Shown one piece after another: positions 1-10,730 of a stretch of 62,974 nucleotides of DNA; the stretch's first letter is position 1; every line of letters starts with the position of its first letter. This DNA is from Opitutaceae bacterium (GTDB lineage: Bacteria > Verrucomicrobiota > Verrucomicrobiia > Opitutales > Opitutaceae), in assembly GCA_016794625.1 (NCBI GenBank), contig JAEUGY010000052.1, positions 1 to 62,974 on the forward strand. The letters run 5' to 3'. The notes under the pieces are model-generated. The model did no database searches, was not told where the DNA came from, and saw only the letters and a program-made list of their open reading frames with translations. The position numbers and the translations under genes were made by a program.

Positions 1-35
1 CGCCGGCGTTGCGGCTTCCTGACCGCTCTCTTGTT

Positions 36-112
36 CGGGCCGTAGCGTAGCCTGGTAGCGCGCTTGCATGGGGTGCAAGAGGTCGCGAGTTCGAATCTCG
101 CCGGCCCGACCA
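36..112 (+). tRNA. tRNA-Pro (anticodon GGG)
   Basis: Full cloverleaf. The acceptor stem CGGGCCG (36-42) pairs with CGGCCCG (102-108), A109 is the discriminator base and CCA is encoded at 110-112. The D stem is 45-48 with 58-61. The anticodon stem CTTGC/GCAAG encloses the loop ATGGGGT, so the anticodon GGG is at 70-72 and reads CCC and CCU. The T arm GCGAG-TTCGAAT-CTCGC is canonical. C1-G72 with A73 is typical of bacterial tRNA-Pro. A T-run at 113-119 follows directly. Confidence 0.97.
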
Positions 113-194
113 TTTTTTTGACGAAGGCGTGCGCTGCGCAATGACGCGACGACGTAAAGGTCGGTCGGTCAGGCGGATCCTTGGAACTGAACAG

Positions 195-207
195 GGAAAC
201 CGTTTCC
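195..207. promoter_or_regulatory. Operator-like palindrome, copy 1
   Basis: The 13-base palindrome GGAAAC-C-GTTTCC contains the core GAAACCGTTTC (196-206). This resembles operators of LacI-family repressors. An identical core lies 84 bases further on. The sites sit between the tRNA gene and the 3' end of the symporter gene, so the controlled promoter is not obvious. Confidence 0.4.
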
Positions 208-279
208 GAAGTTCGATCTGCGGATAAACGCGGAGGCGCCGAGTTGCGGCGGTCCATCCTTCGGATGCGGCAAGGGCGC

Positions 280-290
280 GAAACCGTTTC
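280..290. promoter_or_regulatory. Operator-like palindrome, copy 2
   Basis: Second exact copy of GAAACCGTTTC. The spacing from copy 1 is 84 bases, about eight helical turns, which would suit a looping dimer-of-dimers repressor. No regulator gene of the LacI family is in the window. Confidence 0.4.
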
Positions 291-368
291 CTGGGGTGGG
301 CCGACCGATGTCTCATCGCGTCTTTGCGCTTCCTTCCTCGCACCCACCCAAGAACGTCGGCGTCTGAC

Positions 369-1955
369 TCAGCGGGCTTTGGCCGGGTCCCAGAGTGTGA
401 GTCCGGCCAGTGATTTTTGGGCGGGGGCGGGGAGGATCAGGCTGGCGAGGTAGCCGACGAGGATGCAGGAGAAGACGGCGACGAAGCCGTGGGCGAAGGG
501 GGAGGTCTGGGTGTAGTGCTGCACGGCCCAGGTGACCCCGATGCTGGCCACCGCACCGAAGAGCACACCGCGGGCGTGGGCGCGTCGGGTGATCAGCCCG
601 AGGGCGAAGACGCCGGCGAAGCCGCCGCCGAGCAGGGCGATGAGTTTCAGAAACTCGTCCCAGAGGGACGCCGCGTTTTGCGCCGCGAGCCAGCTGGCCA
701 TGCCGATGCCGAGGGCGCCGCAGACCAGGGTGGTGAGTTTGGCGAGCCGCAACCGCTCGGCCTCCGTGGCCTGCGGGCGGAAGGTGCCTTGAAAGTCGGA
801 GACCACCACTGCGGCCGTGCTGTTCAGAATGCTGGAGAGCGCTCCCATGGCGGCGGCGAAGAGTCCGGCTACGATGATGCCGACGACACCCCGGGGCAGT
901 TCGTTGGCGATGAAGTAGGGGAAGATGGAGTCATTCGGCAGTCCGGCGGCGAGCCGATCCGGGTGGGCGCGGTAAAAGGCCCAGAGTGCGGTGCCCACGA
1001 AGAAGAACAGGATCGAACTGGCCACCCCGATGAGGTTGCCGAGGATCACGGTGCGCCGGGCCTCGGCTTCATTGGCGGAGGAGAGCATGCGCTGCATCAA
1101 CGGCTGGTCGCCGATCTGGATGAACACCGTCGCGAAGAACTGGGCGGCAAAGACGATCAGCGTCGGCTCAGTGACATTGACGGACGTATTGATCAAATGG
1201 AGCTTGTTGGCCTCCGCGGCGGCTGGCAGCAAGCCGGCGAGTCCGCCGTCGATCCCCGCACCCAGGTAGGTGAGGGCAACGACCACGCCGCCGAGCATGA
1301 CGCCGGCCTGAAGCACGTCGGTCCAGATCACCGCCTCGAATCCGCCTTCGAGGGAATAGAGGGTGGTGACAATGCCAATGAGCGCGATGCTCAGGTACAC
1401 ATTCAGCCCGGTGACCGTGCTCAAGGCGAGCGAGGGCAGGAGCATGACCACACTCATGCGTCCCAGCACCTTGAGCAGGATACCGAGACCGGCGCCGACG
1501 AGCTGGACGCGTTTGTCAAAGCGTCGCTCCAGGTAGGCGAAGATGGACACGACGCCCAGCCGGCGGAGCAGATTGACAAAAACCAGTCCGACCACGCAGC
1601 CCGCGAACGCCTGAGCGGGGGCGGAGAGAAATACCTGCCAGTCCGTCGAGTAGGTTTTCGCCGGCAGCGCCATGAAGCTGATGCTGCTCGTGGCCGTGGC
1701 GAAGAAACTGATGGCGGCTGCCCACCAGGCCACCCGGCCGCCGCCCAGGAAGTAGTCCCCGCTCTCCGCCCGTTTGCGTCGGGTGCACCACCAGCCAATG
1801 CCAAGGTTGAGCGCAAAATAGGCGGTCAGCGCAACGTAGTCGGGCCAGGCGAGTGTGCGCGGCGTGATGACGGAAAAGGGAAGCATGCGTTGTGGGACAG
1901 GGTTCGGGGGAGCAGGGCGGCGTGAGGTGACGCCGAGCGGGAGGGTGGAGAGCAT
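369..1955 (-). CDS. Sodium:solute symporter (SSS family) permease
   Basis: A 528-residue multi-pass inner-membrane protein of the sodium/solute symporter family, which couples solute uptake to the sodium gradient. About 13 hydrophobic segments can be traced. Family-typical stretches include the first helix YVALTAYFALNLGIGWW followed by YFLGGGRVAWW, the SISFMALPAKTY region of helix 2-3, and the TDVLQAGVMLGG region. The substrate cannot be read from sequence; sugars, sialic acid and other organic solutes are all transported by relatives. ATG at 1955 has GGAGG eight bases upstream, so it is preferred over an internal ATG at 1886. The gene stands alone, with its 3' end facing the tRNA gene. Confidence 0.88.
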   Translation of the reverse strand: MLSTLPLGVTSRRPAPPNPVPQRMLPFSVITPRTLAWPDYVALTAYFALNLGIGWWCTRRKRAESGDYFLGGGRVAWWAAAISFFATATSSISFMALPAKTYSTDWQVFLSAPAQAFAGCVVGLVFVNLLRRLGVVSIFAYLERRFDKRVQLVGAGLGILLKVLGRMSVVMLLPSLALSTVTGLNVYLSIALIGIVTTLYSLEGGFEAVIWTDVLQAGVMLGGVVVALTYLGAGIDGGLAGLLPAAAEANKLHLINTSVNVTEPTLIVFAAQFFATVFIQIGDQPLMQRMLSSANEAEARRTVILGNLIGVASSILFFFVGTALWAFYRAHPDRLAAGLPNDSIFPYFIANELPRGVVGIIVAGLFAAAMGALSSILNSTAAVVVSDFQGTFRPQATEAERLRLAKLTTLVCGALGIGMASWLAAQNAASLWDEFLKLIALLGGGFAGVFALGLITRRAHARGVLFGAVASIGVTWAVQHYTQTSPFAHGFVAVFSCILVGYLASLILPAPAQKSLAGLTLWDPAKAR

Positions 1956-2070
1956 TTCGAGTGCCTCCGCGTGGCGAGGGAATTCGTCCGTGGCATCCTT
2001 GCGCTGGGCTCAACCGCACGCGGACACGAATCTCGTTGCCCGCAGGGGTGGGGGCACGGCATTGGGAGGC

Positions 2071-4580
<2,510 letters not shown>

Positions 4581-4605
4581 CCCCGCCGCTCGCGTCGCCG
4601 CTTCC

Positions 4606-5178
4606 TCAATACCCGCGTTTCTGCAGCTGCAGGCTCAGCTCCTGCATAAAGGCCTGGGCGTCGTCGGGCTTGGGCCGGTAGCCCGGCTGGCTGACCTCGG
4701 TGAAGCCCGGGCGGCCATAATTGTCGACGATCCACTTGCCGGTGACACCGTCGCTGAACGTGACCGTGCCGCTGGCGAGCGCGCCCGGGTGCAGCGTGAC
4801 CTTGTCGACTTCCACGGAGATGGATCCGCCGGGGGCGCCCGCCTCGTCCTCCAGGACGGCGTCTTCGGCGGGCAGAGCGGCGCCATCGTCGAGTCCATCT
4901 TCCGGAAGGAGCTCTGCCTCTCCGGCCGGATCGGCGCCGGCGGCGGGTGCGGCGGACTTCTTGGCGGCGGGGGCGGCGGCCTTGGAAAGATCGCTGGTGT
5001 CGGCCTTGGGTGCCGGATCCTTCAGTTGCAGATTGAGGTCATCGACGAGGAAGCGGACCTCCATGAAGGTCAGGGAGACCGCGAACTGCTCACGCAGTTT
5101 TTTTTGCACGGCGGAGAGATTGTCGCCGGCGGCGATCCAGGAGGACACGGCGGCGGACTGGTCAGGAGTGAGCGACAT
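4606..5178 (-). CDS. Conserved-looking hypothetical protein, helical head and beta tail
   Basis: A 190-residue protein that I do not recognise. Residues 1-52 look helical (MSLTPDQSAAVSSWIAAG, then a KKLREQF stretch). Residues 53-115 are an Ala/Pro/Glu-rich linker. Residues 118-160 look like a compact beta domain (SISVEVDKVTLHPGALASG, then WIVDNYGRPGF), and a final helix ends LSLQLQKRGY. There is no signal peptide or membrane segment, so a cytosolic location is expected. It lies 124 bases downstream of dnaA on the same strand and could be co-transcribed with it. The coding-like composition and defined domains argue for a real gene. Confidence 0.7.
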   Translation of the reverse strand: MSLTPDQSAAVSSWIAAGDNLSAVQKKLREQFAVSLTFMEVRFLVDDLNLQLKDPAPKADTSDLSKAAAPAAKKSAAPAAGADPAGEAELLPEDGLDDGAALPAEDAVLEDEAGAPGGSISVEVDKVTLHPGALASGTVTFSDGVTGKWIVDNYGRPGFTEVSQPGYRPKPDDAQAFMQELSLQLQKRGY

Positions 5179-5302
5179 GGTGGAAAATGAAGCTTACGAA
5201 TTCCGGCCCGGGATGCAATGCAACCTCGACTTCGCCCGCGTGTGGCCCCGAGAGGGCGCTGCACGTCCACCGGGGAGGCCGTTGCCTTGGGGCGCGGGCC
5301 GA

Positions 5303-6700
5303 TTAGCGCGACAGCTGGGTTTTCAGGAACTCGATGCTCCCGCGTACCGAGGCATCCTGATCCATCATGTTTTCCACGGCCTTGCAGGCGTGGATGACGG
5401 TGCCGTGATCGCGACCGCCGAAGGCATCGCCAATTTCCTGCAAGGAGTGTTTGGTCAATGTCCGGGCCAGGTACATGGCGATCTGCCGCGGGATGGCGAT
5501 GTTGTTAGGCCGCCGCTTGCTCGTCATGTCACCGATGCGCAGCTGGAAATGCTCCGTGACCCGCTTCTGGATCGTTTCGATCGTCAACTGGTGCTGAGCC
5601 TGCTCCATCAAGGCGTCCTTCAGCAGTTCTTCGGTTGTGGCGAGATCGATGGTGCGCCCGGTCAGGGACGAATAGCTCGCGACCTTGATCAGGGCGCCTT
5701 CCAGCCGCCGGATGTTCTTGGAGATGTGCTGGGCGATGAACGACAGGACAGGAGGCGGCGGGTCAAACCGCAAGGCGGCGGCCTTGGTGCGCAGGATGGC
5801 GAGACGCGTTTCAAAGTCCGGAGCCTGGATGTCGGCCGGCAGACCCCATTCAAACCGCGAGACCAGCCGGGACTCGAGTTTGGCGATCTCGGCTGCGCGC
5901 CGGTCGCTGGTCAGGACAATCTGTTTCCCGGACTCGAAGAGATCGTTGAAGGTGTGAAAGAACTCTTCCTGGATCCGCTCCTTTTCCGCGAGGAACTGCA
6001 CATCGTCGATCAGCAGCACATCCACATGCCGGTAGCGCTGCCGGAAACGGGTGAGGGCGTTCTCCTGGAGGGCCTGGATGAACTCGTTGGTGAACTTCTC
6101 CGTGGAAAGGTAGGCGACGCGGGCGTCGGGGTTGTTGCGCAGGATCGTATGCCCCACCGCGTGCATCAGATGGGTTTTTCCCAGTCCGGTGTCGCCATAC
6201 AGGAACAACGGGTTGTAGGCCTGTGCCGGGGCCTGGGCGACCGCGAGGGACGCGGCGTGGGCCATCTGATTGTTGTTGCCCACCACGAACGTCTCAAACG
6301 TGTTGCGCGGGTTGAGCATGCCCGTCGACGAAACCGAGCTCCGTTCGTCGTAGCGGGGCGTCCGCCGCTGCGCCGGGGCCTTCGCCCGGGAGGACCCACC
6401 GGACGGCTCAGCCGAGGCGGGCGCGCGACCGGCGCCGGGCTCCGCGTCGGCTTTCTTCAACTTGACCGTGATCATCCGGCCGGCGGTCAACCGCAGCCGC
6501 TGCACAATCAGGTCCAGATAATTGTCGTGAATCCAAATTGCGGCAAAGTCCGTCGGCACCCCCAGCACCAGCGTATCTTCGTCGCTCTCAATGCAGTTGA
6601 TTGGCTCGAACCAGAGCTTAAACACGTCATCAGGGAACAGCCCACGAATATCGTTTTTGGCGGTTTCCCAGAGGGACGCGGACGTTGAGGTTGTGGGCAT
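5303..6700 (-). CDS. dnaA: Chromosomal replication initiator DnaA
   Basis: A 465-residue AAA+ initiator that binds 9-base DnaA boxes and melts oriC. Domain I (about 1-80) is followed by a Pro/Ala/Arg linker (85-120), the ATPase with Walker A GDTGLGKT (169-176) and Walker B VLLIDDVQF, and a C-terminal domain IV with the DnaA signature region GGRDHGTVIHACK preceded by RRPNNIAIPRQIAMYLAR. Length is normal. The start ATG has no clear Shine-Dalgarno. Two perfect DnaA boxes lie upstream, one only 20 bases from the start, which suggests autoregulation. Confidence 0.98.
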   Translation of the reverse strand: MPTTSTSASLWETAKNDIRGLFPDDVFKLWFEPINCIESDEDTLVLGVPTDFAAIWIHDNYLDLIVQRLRLTAGRMITVKLKKADAEPGAGRAPASAEPSGGSSRAKAPAQRRTPRYDERSSVSSTGMLNPRNTFETFVVGNNNQMAHAASLAVAQAPAQAYNPLFLYGDTGLGKTHLMHAVGHTILRNNPDARVAYLSTEKFTNEFIQALQENALTRFRQRYRHVDVLLIDDVQFLAEKERIQEEFFHTFNDLFESGKQIVLTSDRRAAEIAKLESRLVSRFEWGLPADIQAPDFETRLAILRTKAAALRFDPPPPVLSFIAQHISKNIRRLEGALIKVASYSSLTGRTIDLATTEELLKDALMEQAQHQLTIETIQKRVTEHFQLRIGDMTSKRRPNNIAIPRQIAMYLARTLTKHSLQEIGDAFGGRDHGTVIHACKAVENMMDQDASVRGSIEFLKTQLSR

Positions 6701-6720
6701 GGACAGTGACGGAGACGGGT

Positions 6721-6729
6721 TTATTCACA
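6721..6729 (+). promoter_or_regulatory. DnaA box TTATTCACA
   Basis: Exact match to the bacterial DnaA-box consensus TTATNCACA, 20 bases upstream of the dnaA start codon. This is suitable for repression of dnaA by its own product. Confidence 0.65.
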
Positions 6730-7000
6730 ACCACGCCGGATCGGAGGACTTCTGAGACGATTACGATCACTGACCGAACGAGAGCGAGCGAGAAAATGGC
6801 GGGCCGGGGCGGGTGGTGGAGTGTCGGAAAACCGACGCAACCAAAGCACTGATGCCCAGGGGGATGAGTGAGAGCTCAGCTGAACCCAAGGACGGAGAAA
6901 TCGGAAACGTGTGAAGGAACGGAAACGGAGGGGCTGCAGGAAAACGAGGGCGCAATAACGGTGATCCAAAATCGCCTTTCAAGAGCAACTTCCTCCCAAC

Positions 7001-7009
7001 TTATTCACA
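7001..7009 (+). promoter_or_regulatory. DnaA box TTATTCACA
   Basis: Second exact DnaA box in the same orientation as the first, 280 bases away and still within the non-coding region. Confidence 0.6.
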
Positions 7010-7119
7010 CCGATGGTGCGCATAAGTCGTTTGCTTTTTGGGTTGCGTCCGCGCGACCGCGCCCGGGGCGAAAAGGAGGGTTTCCTCGATCGTAGTCACG
7101 ATCGCGTTACAGGGGGTGG

Positions 7120-7140
7120 TTCGCCCTCTGGGCGGGCGAA
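7120..7140 (-). terminator. Hairpin downstream of ispG
   Basis: Inverted repeat TTCGCCC (7120-7126) with GGGCGAA (7134-7140) around a 7-base loop, 13 bases past the ispG stop. No T-run follows in the direction of transcription, so it is a weak or rho-assisted terminator at best. Confidence 0.35.
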
Positions 7141-7152
7141 GTTACGGGTACG

Positions 7153-9171
7153 TTACGAGGCGGACGCGGGGGCGACACCTACGGGTTCCACCCACTTGCC
7201 ATGGGCGCGAATGAGGGCGATCAGGCGCTCGTCCGCCTCGGCCTGGGGCAGGTTGTACTGCACGCAGGTCTTGCCCACGTAGAGGTTGATCTTGCCCGGG
7301 GCGCCGCCGACGTAGCCGAAGTCGGCGTCGGCCATCTCGCCCGGTCCGTTGACGATGCAGCCCATGATGGCGATTTTCACGCCCTTAAGGTGGCCGGTCT
7401 TGGCCCGGATGCGCTGGGTCGTGGTTTGCAGATCGAAAAGGGTGCGCCCGCAGGACGGACAGGCGACGAATTCCGTCTTGGAGTGCCGGGTGCCGGCGCC
7501 CTGCAGGACGTTGTAGGTCAGCTGGACGGAACGGAATGGATCGGACTCGGTCTCGATGCTGACGGCGTCGCCCAGGCCGTCGCAGAGCAGGGTGCCCGTC
7601 AGCAGGGCGGCGTCGAGCAGCCGCGAAAGGAAGCTGGAGTCCGGTTTGACCGCGGTCCGGGCCGTGTTTCGTATCCAGAGCGGCGCGTTGATCCCCGCCC
7701 CGCGCAGGGCCGCGGCCAGGGCCCGGTAGGCCCCGACCGCGTGGCCGGCGGGCTGGGCGTCGTCCGCCAGTGTAATGAGAAGTTTGTTACCCGGCTCGGC
7801 GGCGAGCCCGGACCGGAGCGCGGGCACGTCCGCGGAGGTCGCGGACACGGCGAGGGTGTGGTGATGCCGCCGGGCCAGCGCAAGGAAGGAGCGGAACCCG
7901 GCGTCGTCCGCGGTGAACCGGCGGAGCAGCACGAGCGGCTGGCGGGCGCGGGCGGCGAACGGGGCGACCGCCTCGGCGGACAGGTCCGGCGCGAGGTCGA
8001 GCACAAGAGCCGCCGGCGGGGCCGCGGCGGCGCCGGCGGCCGCGGCCAGCGCCTCGAGGTCGGCGACGGAGTGCACGGCGACGATGAGGCCCTCGGCGGG
8101 CGTATCGGCGCCCAGCCGGACCAGCGCAGGCCACTGAGCCGGGGTGGCGCGCACGAGGGCCCGGGGGGGATGCTCACCCCCGGCGATGATGCCGGGTGCG
8201 AGTTCAACCGGAGCCGACGCACGGCGGGTGTAGCGGAAAGGTTCGATCTCTTCCGCCGCGGCCGGGGCGTCCACCGGGGCCTGCGACCAGAGGGACATGG
8301 TCTTGGCGGCGAGGGCCCGGGCGACCGGGATCTCGTAGACGGAGTCCTCGGTCAGCGAGACCCGGATGGTGTCCCCCAGGCCGTCGAGCAGCAGCGATCC
8401 GATGCCGATCGCGCTCTTGATGCGCCCGTCCTCGCCGTCGCCCGCCTCGGTCACGCCCAGGTGCAGCGGGTAGGCCATCGACTCCTGCTGCATGCGTTCG
8501 ACGAGCAGGCGGTAGGCCTGGATCATGACCTTCGGATTCGAGGCCTTCATCGAGAGGATCATCTGGCGGAAGCCATGCGATTCGGCGATGCGGAGGAACT
8601 CGAGCGCGCTCTCGACCATGCCGAGGGGCGTGTCCCCGTAGCGGTTCATGATCCGGTCGGAGAGGGATCCGTGGTTGGTGCCGATGCGCAGCGACCGGCC
8701 GAGCGCGCGGGCGCGGAGGACGAGCGGGGAGAACGCCTCGTGGAGCCGCTCGAGCTCCCGGTTGTACTCGGCGTCTGAATACTCAAGGACGGCGAACCGC
8801 TTCTTGTCGGCGTAGTTCCCCGGGTTGACGCGCACCTTCTCCACGTGTTCGACCGCCTCCATCGCGGCCTGGGGGAGGAAATGAATGTCGGCGACGAGCG
8901 GCACGTGGGCGAAACCCGCGGCGCTGAACTGCTTCCGGATGTCGCGCAGGCAGCGCGCGGCCTGGACGTTCGGGGCGGTGATGCGCACGATTTCGCACCC
9001 CACTTCCGCGAGGGCGATCGACTGGCGCACCGTGGCGTCGATGTCCTGGGTGTCGCTCGTCGTCATCGACTGGATGCGCACGGGGTTCGACCCGCCGACG
9101 CCGACGGAGCCGATGTTCACGACGGTGGTTGGCCGTCGGATCGTTTGAAACCGGGAGAGGCAGTAGGACAC
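7153..9171 (-). CDS. ispG: 4-hydroxy-3-methylbut-2-enyl diphosphate synthase IspG, large three-domain form
   Basis: Iron-sulfur enzyme of the MEP pathway that converts MEcPP to HMBPP. Starting at GTG 9171 gives 672 residues. The N-terminal TIM barrel (QSMTTSDTQD, VRVNPGNYADKKRF, GTNHGSLSDR) runs to about 270. An insert of about 270 residues rich in Ala follows, then the [4Fe-4S] domain with Cys571 and Cys574 (CPSCGR), Cys605 and Glu612 (GCIVNGPGE). The insert makes this the plant/Chlamydia-type enzyme rather than the 370-residue E. coli type. The open frame extends to 9306, but that part is Arg/Pro-rich, overlaps rseP and precedes the conserved start, so it is left out. Last gene of the uppS-cdsA-dxr-rseP-ispG run. 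Confidence 0.95.
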   Translation of the reverse strand: MSYCLSRFQTIRRPTTVVNIGSVGVGGSNPVRIQSMTTSDTQDIDATVRQSIALAEVGCEIVRITAPNVQAARCLRDIRKQFSAAGFAHVPLVADIHFLPQAAMEAVEHVEKVRVNPGNYADKKRFAVLEYSDAEYNRELERLHEAFSPLVLRARALGRSLRIGTNHGSLSDRIMNRYGDTPLGMVESALEFLRIAESHGFRQMILSMKASNPKVMIQAYRLLVERMQQESMAYPLHLGVTEAGDGEDGRIKSAIGIGSLLLDGLGDTIRVSLTEDSVYEIPVARALAAKTMSLWSQAPVDAPAAAEEIEPFRYTRRASAPVELAPGIIAGGEHPPRALVRATPAQWPALVRLGADTPAEGLIVAVHSVADLEALAAAAGAAAAPPAALVLDLAPDLSAEAVAPFAARARQPLVLLRRFTADDAGFRSFLALARRHHHTLAVSATSADVPALRSGLAAEPGNKLLITLADDAQPAGHAVGAYRALAAALRGAGINAPLWIRNTARTAVKPDSSFLSRLLDAALLTGTLLCDGLGDAVSIETESDPFRSVQLTYNVLQGAGTRHSKTEFVACPSCGRTLFDLQTTTQRIRAKTGHLKGVKIAIMGCIVNGPGEMADADFGYVGGAPGKINLYVGKTCVQYNLPQAEADERLIALIRAHGKWVEPVGVAPASAS

Positions 9172-9226
9172 GGGGAGACGGCGCGTGAGCGCGACGGACA
9201 GGAGCCGGAGGAGTCGGACGCGTGGC

Positions 9227-10657
9227 CTACTTCGAGGCCGGCGCGGCCTCGGCCGCCGGGGCGGGGGCGTCGCCCGCGCGGAAATCGCGGGCCAGCCGGC
9301 GGACATCGAAGACGGTCACGTAGAGGATCATCGAGAAGAGCAGCACGACGAAAACGCTCTGCGTCGCGGCGATGAAATTGGCCGGCAGGGATCGACCCCG
9401 GATCTTGCCGATGGTGGCGAAGAGCATGTGGCCGCCGTCGAGCACGGGAATGGGCAGCAGGTTGAAGATCGCGAGGTTGATGTTCACGAGGATGGTGAAC
9501 CAGAGCACGATCCGGATGTCGGCCTGCGCCGCGAGGTGGAAGACCCGGATGATGCCCACCGGGCCGCTCAACTTGGAGATGCCGATGTCGCTGCTCGGGT
9601 TGATCACGCTGCTGAGCGTGCGCCACGTCATGCTGGCATGTTCGGCGAACTGCTGCAGCGGATTCTCGTGCACCAGGGTGTTGTCGGTGGAAAAGGCGGC
9701 ACCGATGTCGTTGAGGTCTTTCGCCTTCGGGTCGCGGGCGGGCAGGTCGAGCTCCAACGGGGCGCCCGCGCGCGTGATCGAAAGCCGGATGGAGCGACCG
9801 ACGTGGGCCGCGAGGTGGTCGGCCAGCGGCACAATGTTGAGCATGGCCACCCCGTCGACGGCCACGAGGCGATCTCCGGCCTTGAGCCCGGCGCGCTCGG
9901 CCAGAGAGCCGGCGGTGACCGCGTGAACGACCAGCGGGTAGGCGGGGGCGATCCCGACTTTGCGCATCTTTTCGTCACCCGAGAGCCGCGGATAGACAAC
10001 GACGTCGAGCAACCGACCCTGGCGTTCGATCGTGAAGATCGATTTGCGACGGCCGTCGGCGGCGCGTTCGGCACCGGTGACGAGCGTTTGCATCAACTCC
10101 TGCCAGTTGTTGATTTCGCGGCCGTCGATTTTGCGCACGATGTCACCGACGGTAAAGCCGGCCTCCTTGGCGGGGCTGGTGACGCGCGTCTTGTCCTCCA
10201 ATTCAATCGTTGGGCTGACGTAGCCGATTTGCGTGGTCGCCTGGTCGCTGCTCGTCGGCTGGCCGATGAACCACAGCAAGGTCGCCAGAACCAAGGCAAA
10301 GAGCACATTGAAGACCGCTCCGGCGACGGCGACGAACATCTTGTCGGCATAACCGGCGGGCGGCAGGGCGGCAGCCTGCGGTGTAGTCTCGCCTTCCAAT
10401 CCCTTCAATTCGGCCAGTTGTGGCAACGCCACATAACCCCCGAGCGGCAGCCAGGACACCCGGTACTCGACTCCGTCCTTGCCCGTCCAGCCGAACATGC
10501 GAGGTCCGAAACCGATGGAGAAACGCTCGACATGCATGCCGCGCCACCGGGCGGCGAGAAAGTGACCGAGCTCGTGCAGGAAGATGGAGCCGCCAAAAAA
10601 GAGGATGATCAGAAAGACCGCCCAAAGGTTCGAGAGCAGCAGGTTGAGCAGTTCCAT
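9227..10657 (-). CDS. rseP: RIP metalloprotease RseP (site-2 protease)
   Basis: A 476-residue inner-membrane zinc protease that cleaves transmembrane segments, classically of anti-sigma factors in envelope stress. The first helix carries the zinc motif HELGH (about residues 28-32). Two tandem PDZ domains follow (GFTVGDIVRKIDG and GLKAGDRLVAVDG). The third zinc ligand is in NLLPIPVLDGGH near the C-terminus, between transmembrane helices. Family length is about 450. It sits between dxr and ispG, the same dxr-rseP neighbourhood seen in many bacteria. Confidence 0.96.
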   Translation of the reverse strand: MELLNLLLSNLWAVFLIILFFGGSIFLHELGHFLAARWRGMHVERFSIGFGPRMFGWTGKDGVEYRVSWLPLGGYVALPQLAELKGLEGETTPQAAALPPAGYADKMFVAVAGAVFNVLFALVLATLLWFIGQPTSSDQATTQIGYVSPTIELEDKTRVTSPAKEAGFTVGDIVRKIDGREINNWQELMQTLVTGAERAADGRRKSIFTIERQGRLLDVVVYPRLSGDEKMRKVGIAPAYPLVVHAVTAGSLAERAGLKAGDRLVAVDGVAMLNIVPLADHLAAHVGRSIRLSITRAGAPLELDLPARDPKAKDLNDIGAAFSTDNTLVHENPLQQFAEHASMTWRTLSSVINPSSDIGISKLSGPVGIIRVFHLAAQADIRIVLWFTILVNINLAIFNLLPIPVLDGGHMLFATIGKIRGRSLPANFIAATQSVFVVLLFSMILYVTVFDVRRLARDFRAGDAPAPAAEAAPASK

Positions 10658-10730
10658 GGGTTATAGATCGGTCAAAAGGATGGAGGAAAGGAGGCGGTTG
10701 GACGAGCCAGGAGTGGCGTCCCCGCAAAAC

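Larger units (their letters stand above)
6701..7152. other. 452-base non-coding region upstream of dnaA, possible origin or autoregulatory region
   Basis: No convincing gene is present between dnaA and ispG, which are both on the minus strand. The region holds two perfect DnaA boxes (6721-6729 and 7001-7009), a 7-base inverted repeat at 7087-7104 and a GC hairpin at 7120-7140. It is not strikingly AT-rich, and only two boxes are exact, so an origin is possible but unproven. The dnaA promoter must lie here. Confidence 0.5.

Noticed and set aside
181-453. 90-residue open frame over the twin palindromes
   Set aside because: TTG start without a ribosome site, Arg/Ser-rich translation, and its end overlaps the symporter gene antisense.
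417-1925. 502-residue open frame opposite the symporter gene
   Set aside because: Asp/Glu/Gly-rich mirror sequence of a GC-rich gene; no domain or start signal. The minus-strand symporter explains the region.
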